This document shows, piece by piece, positions 1 to 9,682 of a DNA stretch of 64,000 bases (its first letter is position 1; every line of letters starts with the position of its first letter). This DNA comes from Bacteroides caecimuris (GTDB lineage: Bacteria > Bacteroidota > Bacteroidia > Bacteroidales > Bacteroidaceae): positions 1,364,001-1,428,000 of the forward strand of contig NZ_CP015401.2 of the NCBI RefSeq assembly GCF_001688725.2. Reading direction: 5' to 3'. Under the pieces are notes generated by a model, which worked only from the letters and a program-made list of their open reading frames with translations, made no database searches and had not been told where the DNA came from. The translations under genes and the position numbers were made by a program.

Positions 1-1
1 C

Positions 2-283
2 AAACATTATATCGAGTCTGTCGGTCTGGATGAGATTGCTTCTTATACAGCCATGAATCCTACCGCCTTCTGCCGTTATTTCAAGGAAAACACAGGAAAG
101 ACATTCAAAGAATATGTACTTGATATGCGTATCGGGTATGCCTGTAAACTGTTGAATAGTAGTGTGATGAATATATCACAAATCAGTGCGACGTGCGGAT
201 TTGAATCTCCTGTGCATTTCAACCGTATCTTTAAACGGGTGACGGGGATGACACCTACTATTTATAGGGAGCAGATGGAATAA
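2..283 (+). CDS. C-terminal part of an AraC-family regulator (5' end outside window)
   Basis: The reading frame is open from base 2, so the gene starts before the window. About 93 residues are visible and they form the two helix-turn-helix units of an AraC/XylS DNA-binding domain: the segments IASYTAMNPTAFCRYFKE and ISQISATCGFESPVHFNRIF are the usual recognition-helix regions, followed by the typical TGMTPTIYR ending. In Bacteroides such a domain is either a stand-alone AraC regulator or the output domain of a hybrid two-component sensor. The missing upstream part decides which. It sits 71 bases before a glycoside hydrolase gene on the same strand, so a role in controlling the following saccharide-degradation genes is a reasonable inference. 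Confidence 0.9.
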   Translation, partial: KHYIESVGLDEIASYTAMNPTAFCRYFKENTGKTFKEYVLDMRIGYACKLLNSSVMNISQISATCGFESPVHFNRIFKRVTGMTPTIYREQME

Positions 284-354
284 TCTCTCCGGTGAATAAT
301 TTGTTTGAGTATAATTTCCTTCTTGTTCGTATCTAATAGGAAAGAAGAATAAAC

Positions 355-2304
355 ATGAACGTAAATAGAATGAAGAAAAGAATTTTGCTTTTATTGCTGG
401 TGATACCGGCATTGTTGAAAGCGCAGGATGTAATGACAGGAACCCGCCAGGAGCTGACCTCTCCCGACGGAGCATATCGTTTTACCTTCTATCAGCGTGC
501 GGTGGGAGAGGATAATGTGCAAATGTATTACACCTTGACTTACAAGAACCGTCCGGTAATTGAAGAAAGTAAATTGGGTGTCTTGATTGAAAATCAGTTG
601 TTCGAGTCGGCACTGGGTATTCCGAATGACACTTGTCATTTCTGGTGTGAGAATCTGAAGTTGACGGGAACAGAGCGACGGAAAGCGGATGAAACATGGA
701 AACCTGTATATGGGGAACGTGCCGAGATTCGTGACTGTTATAATGAGATGACCCTGAAATTCAAGAAAGGCGAAGGAGACGGAGCACAGGAAGGTGGCTA
801 TGATAAGCGCAAGAATTATTTTATGAATATCATAGTGCGTGCCTATGATGAAGGAGTCGCTTTCCGTTATCATTTTCCGGAAACAACCAACGGACTTTTC
901 CTGCATATCATAGGCGAGCAAACCAGTTTCACAATGCCTCAAGGAACAATGGCTTATTATGAGCGTTGGGCACAAGGGCCTTATGCACTTCGTCCGTTGG
1001 AAGGATGGGGAAAAGAGGAGAGTGAACGTCCGTTGACCTTGAAACTGCCTGATGGATTATCAGTAGCCTTATTGGAAGCGGAAATGGTGGATTATGTCCG
1101 TGGCAAATTCCGTTTGTCGGCAGAGAAACCTTCCACTTTGGAGACAAGCCTGTATAGCAGTGTCGATATTATTTCTTCTTACAGCACTCCGTGGCGTGTC
1201 ATCATGGTCGGCGAACGTCCGGTCGATTTGATTAACAACAATGATATTGTCTTGAATCTGAATCCGGCTTGCAAACTGGCTGATACTTCTTGGATTAAAC
1301 CGGGGAAAGTATTCCGTTCGGGCGACCTGAAACAGGATAGGGTGAAAGCGGCCATTGACTTCGCGGCAGAGCGTGGCATCCGGTATGTGCACATGGATGC
1401 AGGCTGGTACGGGCCGGAAATGAAAGTGAGTTCGGATGCCACTACTGTTTCTCCGGATAAAGACCTTGATATACCTGCTTTGTGCCAGTATGCCGAATCG
1501 AAGGGAATCGGACTTATGGTATACGTCAATCAGCGTGCATTGGTGCAGCAATTGGATACTTTATTACCTTTATATAAGAAGTGGGGATTGAAAGGTATCA
1601 AGTTCGGTTTTGTGCAGATTGGTAATCAGCGATGGAGCACCTGGCTGCATGATGCAGTCCGTAAATGTGGAGAATACGGCCTGATGGTAGATATTCATGA
1701 TGAGTATCGTCCGACAGGTTTCAGCCGTACCTATCCCAACCTGATGACACAGGAAGGTATCCGTGGAAACGAAGAGATGCCGGATGCTACACATAACACG
1801 GTTCTTCCGTATACACGTTTCCTGGCAGGCGCTGCGGATTATACACTGTGTTATTTTAATGGCAGAGTGAAGAATACGAAAGCGCATCAGTTGGCAATGG
1901 CAGCAGTGTATTACAGTCCATTGCAGTTTATGTTCTGGTATGACCGACCGGAATTTTATAAAGGAGAAGAAGAACTGGAGTTTTGGAAAGCCATTCCGAG
2001 CGTATGGGATGATAGCCGCGCGCTTGACGGAGAAATTGGAGAATACATCGTTCAGGCCCGTTGCTCAGGAAATGACTGGTTTGTAGGAGCGATGACCAAT
2101 ACAGAAGCCCGTACTATCGTATTGACTACGGATTTCCTGGAACCGGGAAAGAAATATCTGCTTCATCTCTATGAAGATGACGACAAATTGAACACACGGA
2201 CGAAAGTACGCAGTACTCATAAGAAAATAAAGGCAGGCGACAAACTTACTCTGAAGCTAAAAGCAAGTGGCGGAGCTGCGTTGCATTTTACTCCGCTGAA
2301 GTAG
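355..2304 (+). CDS. GH97 family alpha-glycosidase (alpha-galactosidase/alpha-glucosidase type)
   Basis: Predicted exported glycoside hydrolase of 649 residues. The true start may be the ATG at 370, because MKKRILLLLLVIPALLKAQ is a clean signal peptide. The N-terminal beta-sandwich (about 30-290) is followed by a TIM barrel with the GH97 features FRSGDL, MDAGWYG, MVDIHDEYRPTGFSRTYPN (about 444-462) and TQEGIRGNEEMPD, and then a C-terminal beta domain. The family contains inverting alpha-glucosidases such as SusB and retaining alpha-galactosidases. The acidic IHDEYRPTG segment (Asp446/Asp449) resembles the retaining group more than SusB, but I could not align it, so the substrate is open. It precedes an alpha/beta hydrolase gene on the same strand by 65 bases and probably belongs to the same degradation locus. 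Confidence 0.88.
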   Translation: MNVNRMKKRILLLLLVIPALLKAQDVMTGTRQELTSPDGAYRFTFYQRAVGEDNVQMYYTLTYKNRPVIEESKLGVLIENQLFESALGIPNDTCHFWCENLKLTGTERRKADETWKPVYGERAEIRDCYNEMTLKFKKGEGDGAQEGGYDKRKNYFMNIIVRAYDEGVAFRYHFPETTNGLFLHIIGEQTSFTMPQGTMAYYERWAQGPYALRPLEGWGKEESERPLTLKLPDGLSVALLEAEMVDYVRGKFRLSAEKPSTLETSLYSSVDIISSYSTPWRVIMVGERPVDLINNNDIVLNLNPACKLADTSWIKPGKVFRSGDLKQDRVKAAIDFAAERGIRYVHMDAGWYGPEMKVSSDATTVSPDKDLDIPALCQYAESKGIGLMVYVNQRALVQQLDTLLPLYKKWGLKGIKFGFVQIGNQRWSTWLHDAVRKCGEYGLMVDIHDEYRPTGFSRTYPNLMTQEGIRGNEEMPDATHNTVLPYTRFLAGAADYTLCYFNGRVKNTKAHQLAMAAVYYSPLQFMFWYDRPEFYKGEEELEFWKAIPSVWDDSRALDGEIGEYIVQARCSGNDWFVGAMTNTEARTIVLTTDFLEPGKKYLLHLYEDDDKLNTRTKVRSTHKKIKAGDKLTLKLKASGGAALHFTPLK

Positions 2305-2369
2305 GCAGGTATATGTTTCTTTTTAGGCACGGATAACGCTGATTACACTGCTCCATATTATATAAAACA

Positions 2370-3998
2370 ATGATAAATGAATTAAACATGAGCCTACTTC
2401 GATTTTTGGTGTTTGGAATAATGTCTGTTATTCTATTGCCCTGCAATATGGCAGCGGAATGGCAGTGGTCTGTGAAAATGCCAGGTATTGTTTCCAACGA
2501 GACGAATGACCATCCGCAGGCTTTTTTATGGATACCGTCTGATTGTATCCAGGTAAAAGGGGTTATGATAGGTACTCATAATATGACGGAAGAAACTCTG
2601 TTTGAGAACGCCTTGTTTCGGGAGAGAATGTCTGAAATAGGTCTGGCACTGATATGGATAACTCCGGGGTGGGATCAGAAATGGGACATAACTGCCGGAA
2701 GCCAGAAGGCATTTGAACAAATGCTGGATGACTTTGCTTCTGTCAGCGGATATAACGAATTGAAATATGCTCCGATTGTTCCGTTCGGACATTCGGCAAT
2801 GGCTACCTACCCGTGGAACTTCGCCGCCTGGAATCCCGACCGCACATTAGCCATTATCTCTTTGCATGGAGATGCGCCACGCACTAACCTTACCGGATAT
2901 GGTCGTGACAATATGGAGTGGGGGAAACGTACGATTGACGGCATCCCTGGATTGATGATTGAAGGCGAATACGAATGGTGGGAAGACCGTGTAAATCCGG
3001 CTTTGGCATTCCGTATGATGTACCCTGGAAGTTGCGTCTCTTTCCTTTGCGACACAGGGCGCGGGCATTTCGATATAGCCGACCGCACCGTCGGTTATAT
3101 TGCGTTGTTCTTAAAGAAAGCACTGGAATATCGTATGCCCGCAACGTATGATTTGAATAAGCCTGTGGAATTGAAGAAGCTGAATCCGCAGAATGGCTGG
3201 CTTGCCGAAAGGTGGCATCCGAATCAGAAGAAACGTGCAAAGGCTGCTCCTTATAAAGAATATAAAGGAGACTCGCACGATGCATTCTGGTACTTCGATA
3301 AGGAAATGGCTGAAATGACGGAAGAACGCTATCGCCGGGAAAGAGGGAAGAAACCACAATACTTGGGTTTTGTACAAAAGGGACAATTACTCACATACAA
3401 TCCCAAATCCCATGTGAAAGTTGCCGCCCGCTTCCTGCCGGAAAAAGACGGATTGACTTTTCATCTGAAAGCCGTATATACGGACAGCTTGCATACTGCA
3501 ATTTCTGACGAACATTCGCTCACTTCTCCTGAAATAACCCGCATCTGTGGCCCGGTTCAGAAAGTGAACGACACAACCTTTACTGTCCGTTTCTACCGTA
3601 TGGGAATGTACAATCAGCGTCGTACGGGAGATATTTGCCTTCTAGCCGGTAATGACGGTGACAAGCACTATAAAAGCACAGCTCAGGAACTTAGTTTCCG
3701 GATTCCCTATCGCAATACGGAAGGTAAACGCCAGCATATTCTTTTTCCGGGTCTTGACGATGTGAAGAAAGGCACGGAAACTATCTCTTTACATGCAACT
3801 TCCGATTGCGGGCTACCCGTATATTACTATGTAAAAGAAGGGCCGGCAGAAATAGAGGGAAACAAGTTGGTATTTACTCGAATTCCCCCACGCAGTAAGT
3901 TCCCGTTGAAAGTGACTGTGGTGGTATGGCAATATGGCTTTGCTGGGAAAGTGCAGACTGCCGAACCGGTAGAACGGAGTTTTTTCATTTATCCATGA
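2370..3998 (+). CDS. Exported alpha/beta-hydrolase-fold protein, function unknown
   Basis: A 542-residue protein; the ATG at 2388 is an alternative start. The hydrophobic N terminus (about 8-28) looks like a signal peptide cleaved after NMAA. The first half has an alpha/beta hydrolase shape: GVMIGTHNM near the oxyanion strand, the nucleophile elbow PFGHSAMA with Ser142, and a late GRGHFD with His233 as candidate catalytic histidine. The second half (from about 310) seems rich in beta strands and could be a carbohydrate-binding or immunoglobulin-like part. I do not recognise a named family. Its place between GH97 and a second hydrolase suggests an esterase acting on a decorated polysaccharide, which is inference only. 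Confidence 0.7.
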   Translation: MINELNMSLLRFLVFGIMSVILLPCNMAAEWQWSVKMPGIVSNETNDHPQAFLWIPSDCIQVKGVMIGTHNMTEETLFENALFRERMSEIGLALIWITPGWDQKWDITAGSQKAFEQMLDDFASVSGYNELKYAPIVPFGHSAMATYPWNFAAWNPDRTLAIISLHGDAPRTNLTGYGRDNMEWGKRTIDGIPGLMIEGEYEWWEDRVNPALAFRMMYPGSCVSFLCDTGRGHFDIADRTVGYIALFLKKALEYRMPATYDLNKPVELKKLNPQNGWLAERWHPNQKKRAKAAPYKEYKGDSHDAFWYFDKEMAEMTEERYRRERGKKPQYLGFVQKGQLLTYNPKSHVKVAARFLPEKDGLTFHLKAVYTDSLHTAISDEHSLTSPEITRICGPVQKVNDTTFTVRFYRMGMYNQRRTGDICLLAGNDGDKHYKSTAQELSFRIPYRNTEGKRQHILFPGLDDVKKGTETISLHATSDCGLPVYYYVKEGPAEIEGNKLVFTRIPPRSKFPLKVTVVVWQYGFAGKVQTAEPVERSFFIYP

Positions 3999-4135
3999 AA
4001 TGGTATATTGGGATTTACAGTCGAAATAGAAGATTTTAAGAACGAATTGCACGAATTATGCGGTTTTATAATTATAATTGCATCAAACAACAGCGTAGTT
4101 CGTGTAATTGGTGTTTAATACGAAGTTAATAGATA

Positions 4136-5149
4136 ATGAACATGAAGGGAAGATTATTAATCGTAATTTTTATAAGTATCTGTTTTATTGCAGGTTCCTG
4201 CAATGTATCATCCGTACAAGGGAGTCGTTATAACTTCTCTTCATTAGATTCTGTTATTCAAGGCTGGGTGAGTAAAGAGTACTATCCAGGTGCTTCTATC
4301 TCAGAGATTGTAAAGGGACATCCGTTGGTTGTGAAACAAGGCCGCGTTGAAGTGGGCAACGGTTCTCTATACTATGAAGAAGCCGGTTGGGGTGAACCTG
4401 TCATCTTTGTACACGGTCATTCGCTCGACCATCGTATGTGGGATGAACAATTTCCTGTGTTTGCGAAAAAGTATCGTGTCATTCGTTATGATTTGAGAGG
4501 ATATGGCATTTCGTCTTCACAAACGGAAGACTATCAATTCACACATGCTGAAGATTTAGTTACTTTGATGGATTCTTTGCACATCAAGAAAGCGCATATC
4601 GTAGGACTTTCTTTGGGTGGGTTTATTACTGCTGATATGTTGGCGTACTTCCCTGACCGGATGTTATCTGCTTTTTTAGCCAGTGGGAACATTCGGAAAT
4701 CGAAAGGCCCAAGTGAACCGATGACTCCGGAAGAAGCAAGAGTACGTGATAAGGAGATTGCTGCTTTGAAAGAGAAAGGGGTAGATGTGATGAAGAAAGA
4801 GTGGTTTGAAGGATTGATGAAATCCGGTGGAAGTCAGCGTGAACGGATGCGTGAGTCTCTATGGCAAATGATCGATGAGTGGGATGCGTGGCAACCTTTG
4901 CACAAAGAAGTACGGGTGGTAGCTGGTTTGGATGCCATTGAGAAATTGAAAAAGAATCATCCCGATGTACCTGCTTTAATTGTTGAAGGTCATTCTTCTG
5001 GCAACCGATTCTCAAAAGAACCTCCCATTTTACAATATCTTCCCAATGGAAAACTGAAAGTAATTGACGATTGCGGACACATGCTGAATATGGAACGCCC
5101 GGAAGAATTTAATGCGGCATTGGAAGAATTTTTGAAAAACGTTCAATAA
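4136..5149 (+). CDS. Alpha/beta hydrolase lipoprotein
   Basis: A 337-residue alpha/beta hydrolase with a lipoprotein signal (FIAGSC, cysteine at about residue 22), so it should be anchored to a membrane facing the periplasm or cell surface. An insertion of about 65 residues follows the lipid anchor before the hydrolase core begins. The core shows the HGHS oxyanion region, DLRGYGIS, the nucleophile elbow GLSLGG (Ser159) and the final CGHMLNMERPEEF with His315. This is the classic esterase/epoxide-hydrolase/haloperoxidase-like group and the substrate cannot be read from the sequence. The ATG at 4142 is an equally possible start. It stands 137 bases after the preceding hydrolase gene; that gap holds a weak inverted repeat around 4030-4110. 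Confidence 0.82.
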   Translation: MNMKGRLLIVIFISICFIAGSCNVSSVQGSRYNFSSLDSVIQGWVSKEYYPGASISEIVKGHPLVVKQGRVEVGNGSLYYEEAGWGEPVIFVHGHSLDHRMWDEQFPVFAKKYRVIRYDLRGYGISSSQTEDYQFTHAEDLVTLMDSLHIKKAHIVGLSLGGFITADMLAYFPDRMLSAFLASGNIRKSKGPSEPMTPEEARVRDKEIAALKEKGVDVMKKEWFEGLMKSGGSQRERMRESLWQMIDEWDAWQPLHKEVRVVAGLDAIEKLKKNHPDVPALIVEGHSSGNRFSKEPPILQYLPNGKLKVIDDCGHMLNMERPEEFNAALEEFLKNVQ

Positions 5150-5165
5150 AGAATAATATTTTGCC

Positions 5166-5549
5166 ATTAAGATAGGATTTAAATCTCAATTGATTCCAGG
5201 AAAGAACAAACCCAATGGTTGTATTAAATTAGAGATTTTTGATGATGGCATTAAGAAAATCGGTCCTGAATATTTTGGAACAGGCGGAGATGCTAATAAT
5301 AGATATGAGATTCTGGGTGCAAGTGAGATTTCGACTACAGAGCCAAATGTCTTATATTACGACTTACAGTCAAGATATAAAACTGTGACTCCTACAGATT
5401 GGAATCAGGTATTTGATTTAGTGCAATGTAAGTTTGTAATTGCCGATTTCCCGGAAACTGCTCAGACTTATGATCTTTATTGGATTCGTTCTTTCAAATC
5501 CATAGAGGAACTTCAAGCTTTTGTAAACAGTGAAAACAATAACAAATAA
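5166..5549 (+). pseudogene. 3' fragment of an unrecognised gene (probable remnant)
   Basis: An open stretch of about 127 codons with no ATG near its beginning. The only usual start codon is a TTG at 5190, without a ribosome-binding site, and the frame is open back to the stop at 5154. The translation begins in mid-strand-like sequence and lacks a signal peptide, unlike all neighbours, and ends IEELQAFVNSENNNK. I do not recognise the family. The simplest reading is that the 5' part of a longer gene was deleted between the alpha/beta hydrolase gene, which ends at 5149, and this tail. A short cytosolic protein started at TTG is the alternative. Confidence 0.55.
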
Positions 5550-5554
5550 CTATC

Positions 5555-6400
5555 ATGAATAAGATGAAATTATATACAATAATAGGAACAGGGCTTTTTG
5601 CCCTGACTTCTATCATGCTTTTCGCATGCAGTGAGATAGAAGACGGCTCTAATGATATGAGCAGTTGGCCGGAAGTAAAAGATTATGTTACGACCTTGGA
5701 GCATCCTTGCATGCTCCATACGGAAACGGATTTTGAGTTCGTAAAAGGAAAGGTACAATCCGGTGCACAGCCTTGGAAGAACGCATTCGACCATTTAACT
5801 CGTGGTGGAAACAACTTGTCGCAATCTGCCTATAAGGCATCTCCTGTGAAATTGTTGGCGCGTCTCGACCAGAATAACTGGGCGGGTAAATATCCTAATG
5901 ACTGGAATAATTACACGAAATTGATGAAAGATGCCGCTGCCGCCTATCAATTGGCTCTGGCAAAGAATGTGGGTGAAGACCTTTTCATATTCGATGACGG
6001 ACGTGCGTTGGCTATGTGTGAGTATGTGGCTAAATACAATATCGGTGGTGCTGAAACCGGTAGCTCAAGCGCTAGTTGGAAGATGACTGATTTTAGATAT
6101 ACGGATAATGACTTGCCTTATACTACCTATACTAATTGTAGCGGTAGCTGGGATACTATCTCGGCACAGGAAAGAAGAGAAGGAAAAGATTCCCGTGGTG
6201 AGGTGCGTCCTGCATGGGAATTAGTGAACCGTCTGGCACAAGATTATGGAAAATCTAGTATCTATGCCAAGATGTGGGTGGATAAGATGCGTGAGAACGC
6301 TAGTCGCGGAAATTCAGATGGCGGAACCGGTGATTACGGACCTAATAGCGGTGGCTATGACCAATTAGGATTCGGTACATTGATGTTTGCCAAGGAATAA
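5555..6400 (+). pseudogene. Alginate-lyase-superfamily (PL38-like) lipoprotein with an apparent internal deletion
   Basis: 281 residues starting with a lipoprotein signal (LFACSEIEDG). The N-terminal part EHPCMLHTETDFEFVKGKV, PVKLLARLDQNNWA and DAAAAYQLAL is typical of alpha/alpha-toroid alginate-lyase-domain proteins of Bacteroides. The C-terminal part DDGRALAMCEYVAKYNIGG, LPYTTYTNCSG, RGEVRPAWELV and GGYDQLGFGTLMF is also typical. The central helices that carry the catalytic His/Tyr/Asn residues, which I expect between YQLAL and the NVGEDLF segment, are absent. The two halves are joined in frame near residues 133-137. Family members are, from memory, nearer 400 residues. The product is therefore probably inactive. 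A lyase would fit the downstream GH88 enzyme, which removes the unsaturated uronic acids that lyases produce. Confidence 0.6.
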
Positions 6401-6432
6401 ATAATAAAAAGATTCCGTACCGGATGAAGTAT

Positions 6433-6474
6433 AAACGGGGAGAGTGTACAAAGCAAAATCTCCCCGTTTTTTAT
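6433..6474 (+). terminator. Rho-independent terminator after the lyase-like gene
   Basis: A perfect 11-base-pair stem (6433-6443 with 6459-6469, core CGGGGAGA/TCTCCCCG), a 15-base loop and a run of six T at the 3' side. It lies 32 bases after the stop codon of the lyase-like gene. Confidence 0.85.
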
Positions 6475-6906
6475 TTCAGGGCTATCAATTATATCTTACG
6501 TCAATGAATACGACGGACTTGAAGAGAGAAAACTAATAAATTAAAAGATTAATAGAAAAAATAGATTATAAAGTTTGATGAAGTAACCATGCAAAGATAA
6601 CCATTTGTTTTCTATAGAAGACGATTTTAAGGAGAAATCGTCTTCTATAAAAAACGCTTTTGCAAAAAGTGAACCCATGTGGTATAATATTTCTGTAATA
6701 ATTCGGATAAAAAGAAAAAAGTTGCAAGGGGATTAGGTATTTACCTAATCCCCTTCGTATATATAAGTAAATAGGTCAGTAAACAGATTGTTTGAAATCA
6801 GTGATTGGATTCAGTTTTAAAAGTGCTTAGTTTTTATATAAGGTAGAAAGAACCTGTTTTTAGGAATAACGAATCTAGTTTTGAATGAAATTGATTAGTA
6901 AGGTAT
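6475..6906. other. Gene-free gap with two perfect hairpins
   Basis: No plausible gene is present in this gap. It contains two perfect inverted repeats. The first is 15 bp (6613-6627 with 6635-6649, loop of 7). The second is 14 bp (6726-6739 with 6742-6755, core GGGGATTAGGTA). Neither is followed by a T run on the + strand, but the second has a T-rich run beyond it on the - strand. The GH43 start codon follows about 150 bases later. Confidence 0.7.
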
Positions 6907-8367
6907 ATGCGTAAAAAGATTCTGTTTTTAGCAGGAATGATAGCTTGCAGTTCATTGGCAGGCTCACAAGAAATTTCAAAGACCTGGGTGGCTGATAAGG
7001 GAAACGGTACTTATCAGAACCCGGTTCTTCATGCTGATTATTCCGACCCGGATGTATGTGCAGCCGGAGAAGATTTCTATATGACGGCATCCAGTTTCAA
7101 TTGTATCCCGGGTATTCCTATTCTTCACTCCAAAGATTTGGTGAATTGGTCGCTGGTGAACTATGCGTTGCCGGTGCAGGAACCGAAAGAATTTTTCGAT
7201 AAGGCACAGCACGGCAAGGGCGTATGGGCGCCTTCTATCCGTTTTCATAACGGGGAGTTTTATATCTATTGGGGTGACCCGGATTATGGAATCTATATGA
7301 TTAAAGCCAAAGATCCGAAAGGAAAATGGAGCAAGCCTGTATTGGTGAAAGCTGGGAAAGGAATGATTGATGCAACTCCTTTGTGGGACGAAGACGGAAA
7401 AGTATATCTGATACATGCTTATGCCGGAAGCCGTAGTGGGGTGAACAGTATCCTCGTCATTTGCGAACTGAATGCGGAAGGAACAGAAGTTACTTCCGAT
7501 CCGGTGATGGTGTTCGACGGAAATGATGGAAAGAATCATACCGTAGAAGGACCGAAGCTTTATAAACGCAACGGATACTATTATATTTTTGCTCCGGCAG
7601 GAGGAGTGGCAACCGGTTGGCAATTGGTACTTCGCTCAAAGAACATCTATGGCCCTTACGAATCGAAAATCGTGATGGCACAAGGAAAGACAACGATAAA
7701 CGGACCTCATCAGGGAGGCTGGGTAGACACCAATACAGGAGAATCCTGGTTCGTCCATTTTCAAGATAAAGGCGCTTACGGACGTGTGATTCACTTGAAT
7801 CCGATGACGTGGATAAATGACTGGCCTGTAATCGGAGTGGACAAGGATAAAGATGGTTGCGGTGAACCTGTAACGACTTATAAGAAACCGAATGTGGGAA
7901 AGACCTATCCGGTAGCTACTCCGCCGGAGAGTGACGAATTCAATACCCGGCATTTGGGATTACAATGGCAATGGCATGCCAATAAAAAAGACACTTACGG
8001 GTTTACTACCGATTGGGGATTTATCCGTCTGTATGCAGGCAGCCTTTCGAAAGAGTTTGTGAACTTTTGGGAAGTTCCTAATCTGTTGATGCAAAAGTTT
8101 CCGGCTGAAGAATTTACAGCTACGACCAAGCTGACATTTACTGCCAAGCAGGATGGAGAACAAGCCGGAATCATTGTGATGGGATGGGATTACAGTTATC
8201 TTTCTATCCGCAAGGCGGGAGATAAGTTTATTTTGCAACAGGCAATTTGCAAGGATGCGGAACAGCAGAACCCTGAACAGATAAAAGAATTGGCAAATAT
8301 TCCGGTAAAATATTTGAAGATGCCGGGAGTAGCAGATAATGAATGGCAAACAGTTTATTTAACGTGA
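6907..8367 (+). pseudogene. GH43 family glycosidase, 3' end cut off by an IS982-type insertion
   Basis: Exported GH43 enzyme, normally about 549 residues as reconstructed from both sides of the insertion. A signal peptide precedes the five-bladed propeller, where the three acidic catalytic residues are visible: Asp47 in YSDPDV, Asp155 in GMIDATPLW and Glu214 in HTVEGPKLY. The second part (about 345-549) is a beta-sandwich of the GH43_C2/DUF1349 kind. The insertion adds only one residue after Leu485 before a TGA supplied by the element, so the propeller is complete but the beta-sandwich loses its last 64 residues. Family members act on xylan or arabinan side chains. Whether the shortened protein folds cannot be said from sequence. 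Confidence 0.88.
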
Positions 8368-9392
8368 GTTCGAAATAAGAATAAATATATTTCGCTGATA
8401 ATTAGAAACATATCGATAAAAATATTAAATTTATAGTGCTGAATTATAACATTTAAACGATTACCACTATGTTTCCAGAGTCTAAAGTTACAGAGATTTA
8501 TTGTATGGTCGATGATTTTTGCAAGGAATTTACATTACAACAGGAAAAATACATGATTGAGGATAAGAAGACCAAGCACCGCAACAAACCCAACCGTATG
8601 AGTGATGCTGAGATTATGGTTATTCTAATCCTGTTTCACTCCGGTGGTTTCCGTTGTTTCAAGCATTACTACAAGGAATATGTTTGTAAACATCTGAAAC
8701 ACCTTTTTCCGCGTCAGGTTTCCTATAACCGTTTTGTGGAGTTGGAGAAGGAAGTATTGCTTCCCATGACCATCTTCATCAAAAAGGTACTGCTGGGAAC
8801 CTGCACCGGCATCAGTTTTGTCGACTCCACTCCTTTACGTGTCTGTCGTAATCAAAGAATCCTTATTCATAAAACATTTGAGGGACTTGCCGAGCGTGGA
8901 AAATGTTCAATGGGATGGTTCTTCGGATTCAAGCTGCATCTGATAATCAATGACAAGGGTGAGATTCTCAATTTTATGTTCACGTCCGGAAACGTGGATG
9001 ATCGTGAACCGTTGAAGCAGGGTAAGTTTCTGGAGAACATAAAAGGAAAGCTATGTGCAGACAAGGGGTATATCGGTCAGGCTCTGTTTGAGAACCTCTT
9101 CCTTAATGGTATACAACTTGTCACTAAAGTTAAAAACAATATGAAGAATTCACTGATGAGTATTACCGACAAGATTCTGCTCAGAAAAAGAGCCTTGATT
9201 GAAACAGTCAATGACGAATTGAAGAACATTGCACAGATAGAACACTCCAGACATCGTTCATTCAATAATTTTGTAGCCAATTCTTTGTCGGCTATAGCAG
9301 CATACTGCTTTTTTGAAAAGAAGCCCGCCATTGACATAAACTTTGTCAATGACGGACAACTTACTATCTTTTGATCTTATATCGAACTCACG
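8362..9392 (+). mobile_element. IS982-family insertion sequence (about 1031 bp) inside GH43
   Basis: Terminal inverted repeats are visible: reading inward from 8363, CGTGAGTTCGAAATAAGA, and from 9392 on the other strand the same with one mismatch in 18. The target sequence TTATTTA is present on both sides (8355-8361 and 9393-9399). Removing the element and one copy restores the GH43 frame exactly. A duplication of about 7 bp, a single transposase of about 300 residues and the length all fit the IS982 family. Confidence 0.88.
8469..9374 (+). CDS. IS982-family transposase
   Basis: A 301-residue DDE transposase that fills the insertion element. The catalytic-core segments are FVDSTPLRVCRNQRI (first Asp), MGWFFGFKLHLIIND, GNVDDREPL, CADKGYIG (second Asp) and RALIETVNDELKN (Glu), which is the usual IS982 layout. 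The N-terminal MSDAEIMVILILFHSGGFR region is the helical domain common in this family. The gene appears intact, with no frameshift, so the element may still be mobile. It is read in the same direction as the interrupted GH43 gene. Confidence 0.93.
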   Translation: MFPESKVTEIYCMVDDFCKEFTLQQEKYMIEDKKTKHRNKPNRMSDAEIMVILILFHSGGFRCFKHYYKEYVCKHLKHLFPRQVSYNRFVELEKEVLLPMTIFIKKVLLGTCTGISFVDSTPLRVCRNQRILIHKTFEGLAERGKCSMGWFFGFKLHLIINDKGEILNFMFTSGNVDDREPLKQGKFLENIKGKLCADKGYIGQALFENLFLNGIQLVTKVKNNMKNSLMSITDKILLRKRALIETVNDELKNIAQIEHSRHRSFNNFVANSLSAIAAYCFFEKKPAIDINFVNDGQLTIF

Positions 9393-9399
9393 TTATTTA

Positions 9400-9594
9400 C
9401 AGGTAAAGGTTCGGAAAGGAGCCGTTTGTACGTTTGCTTATAGTCTGGACGGGAAGAAATATACGACAGTGGGAGAGTCTTTCACAGCCCGTCAAGGCAA
9501 GTGGATTGGAGCTAAAGTAGGAGTGTTTTGCGTAACTCCGAATGAGGGAAATCGTGGATGGGCGGATGTAGACTGGTTCCGGGTGACTAAGTAA
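9400..9594 (+). pseudogene. 3' remnant of the interrupted GH43 gene
   Basis: 64 codons plus stop that continue the GH43 frame after the insertion element: QVKVRKGAVCTFAYSLDGKK through WADVDWFRVTK. These are the closing strands of the C-terminal beta-sandwich. No own start codon or ribosome-binding site is visible, although the open frame runs a little back into the element. It is most likely not translated as a separate protein. Confidence 0.85.
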
Positions 9595-9682
9595 GCTGAT
9601 GGGATGACTAAGTTACTGAATGCTCAAGTGAATGACAAAGAGAAATAAAGATTAAGAATTAACTCGAAGATATCAGATTAAG

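Noticed and set aside
355..2304. SusB itself
   Set aside because: The catalytic segment and the gene context do not match the starch locus; only the family assignment GH97 is kept.
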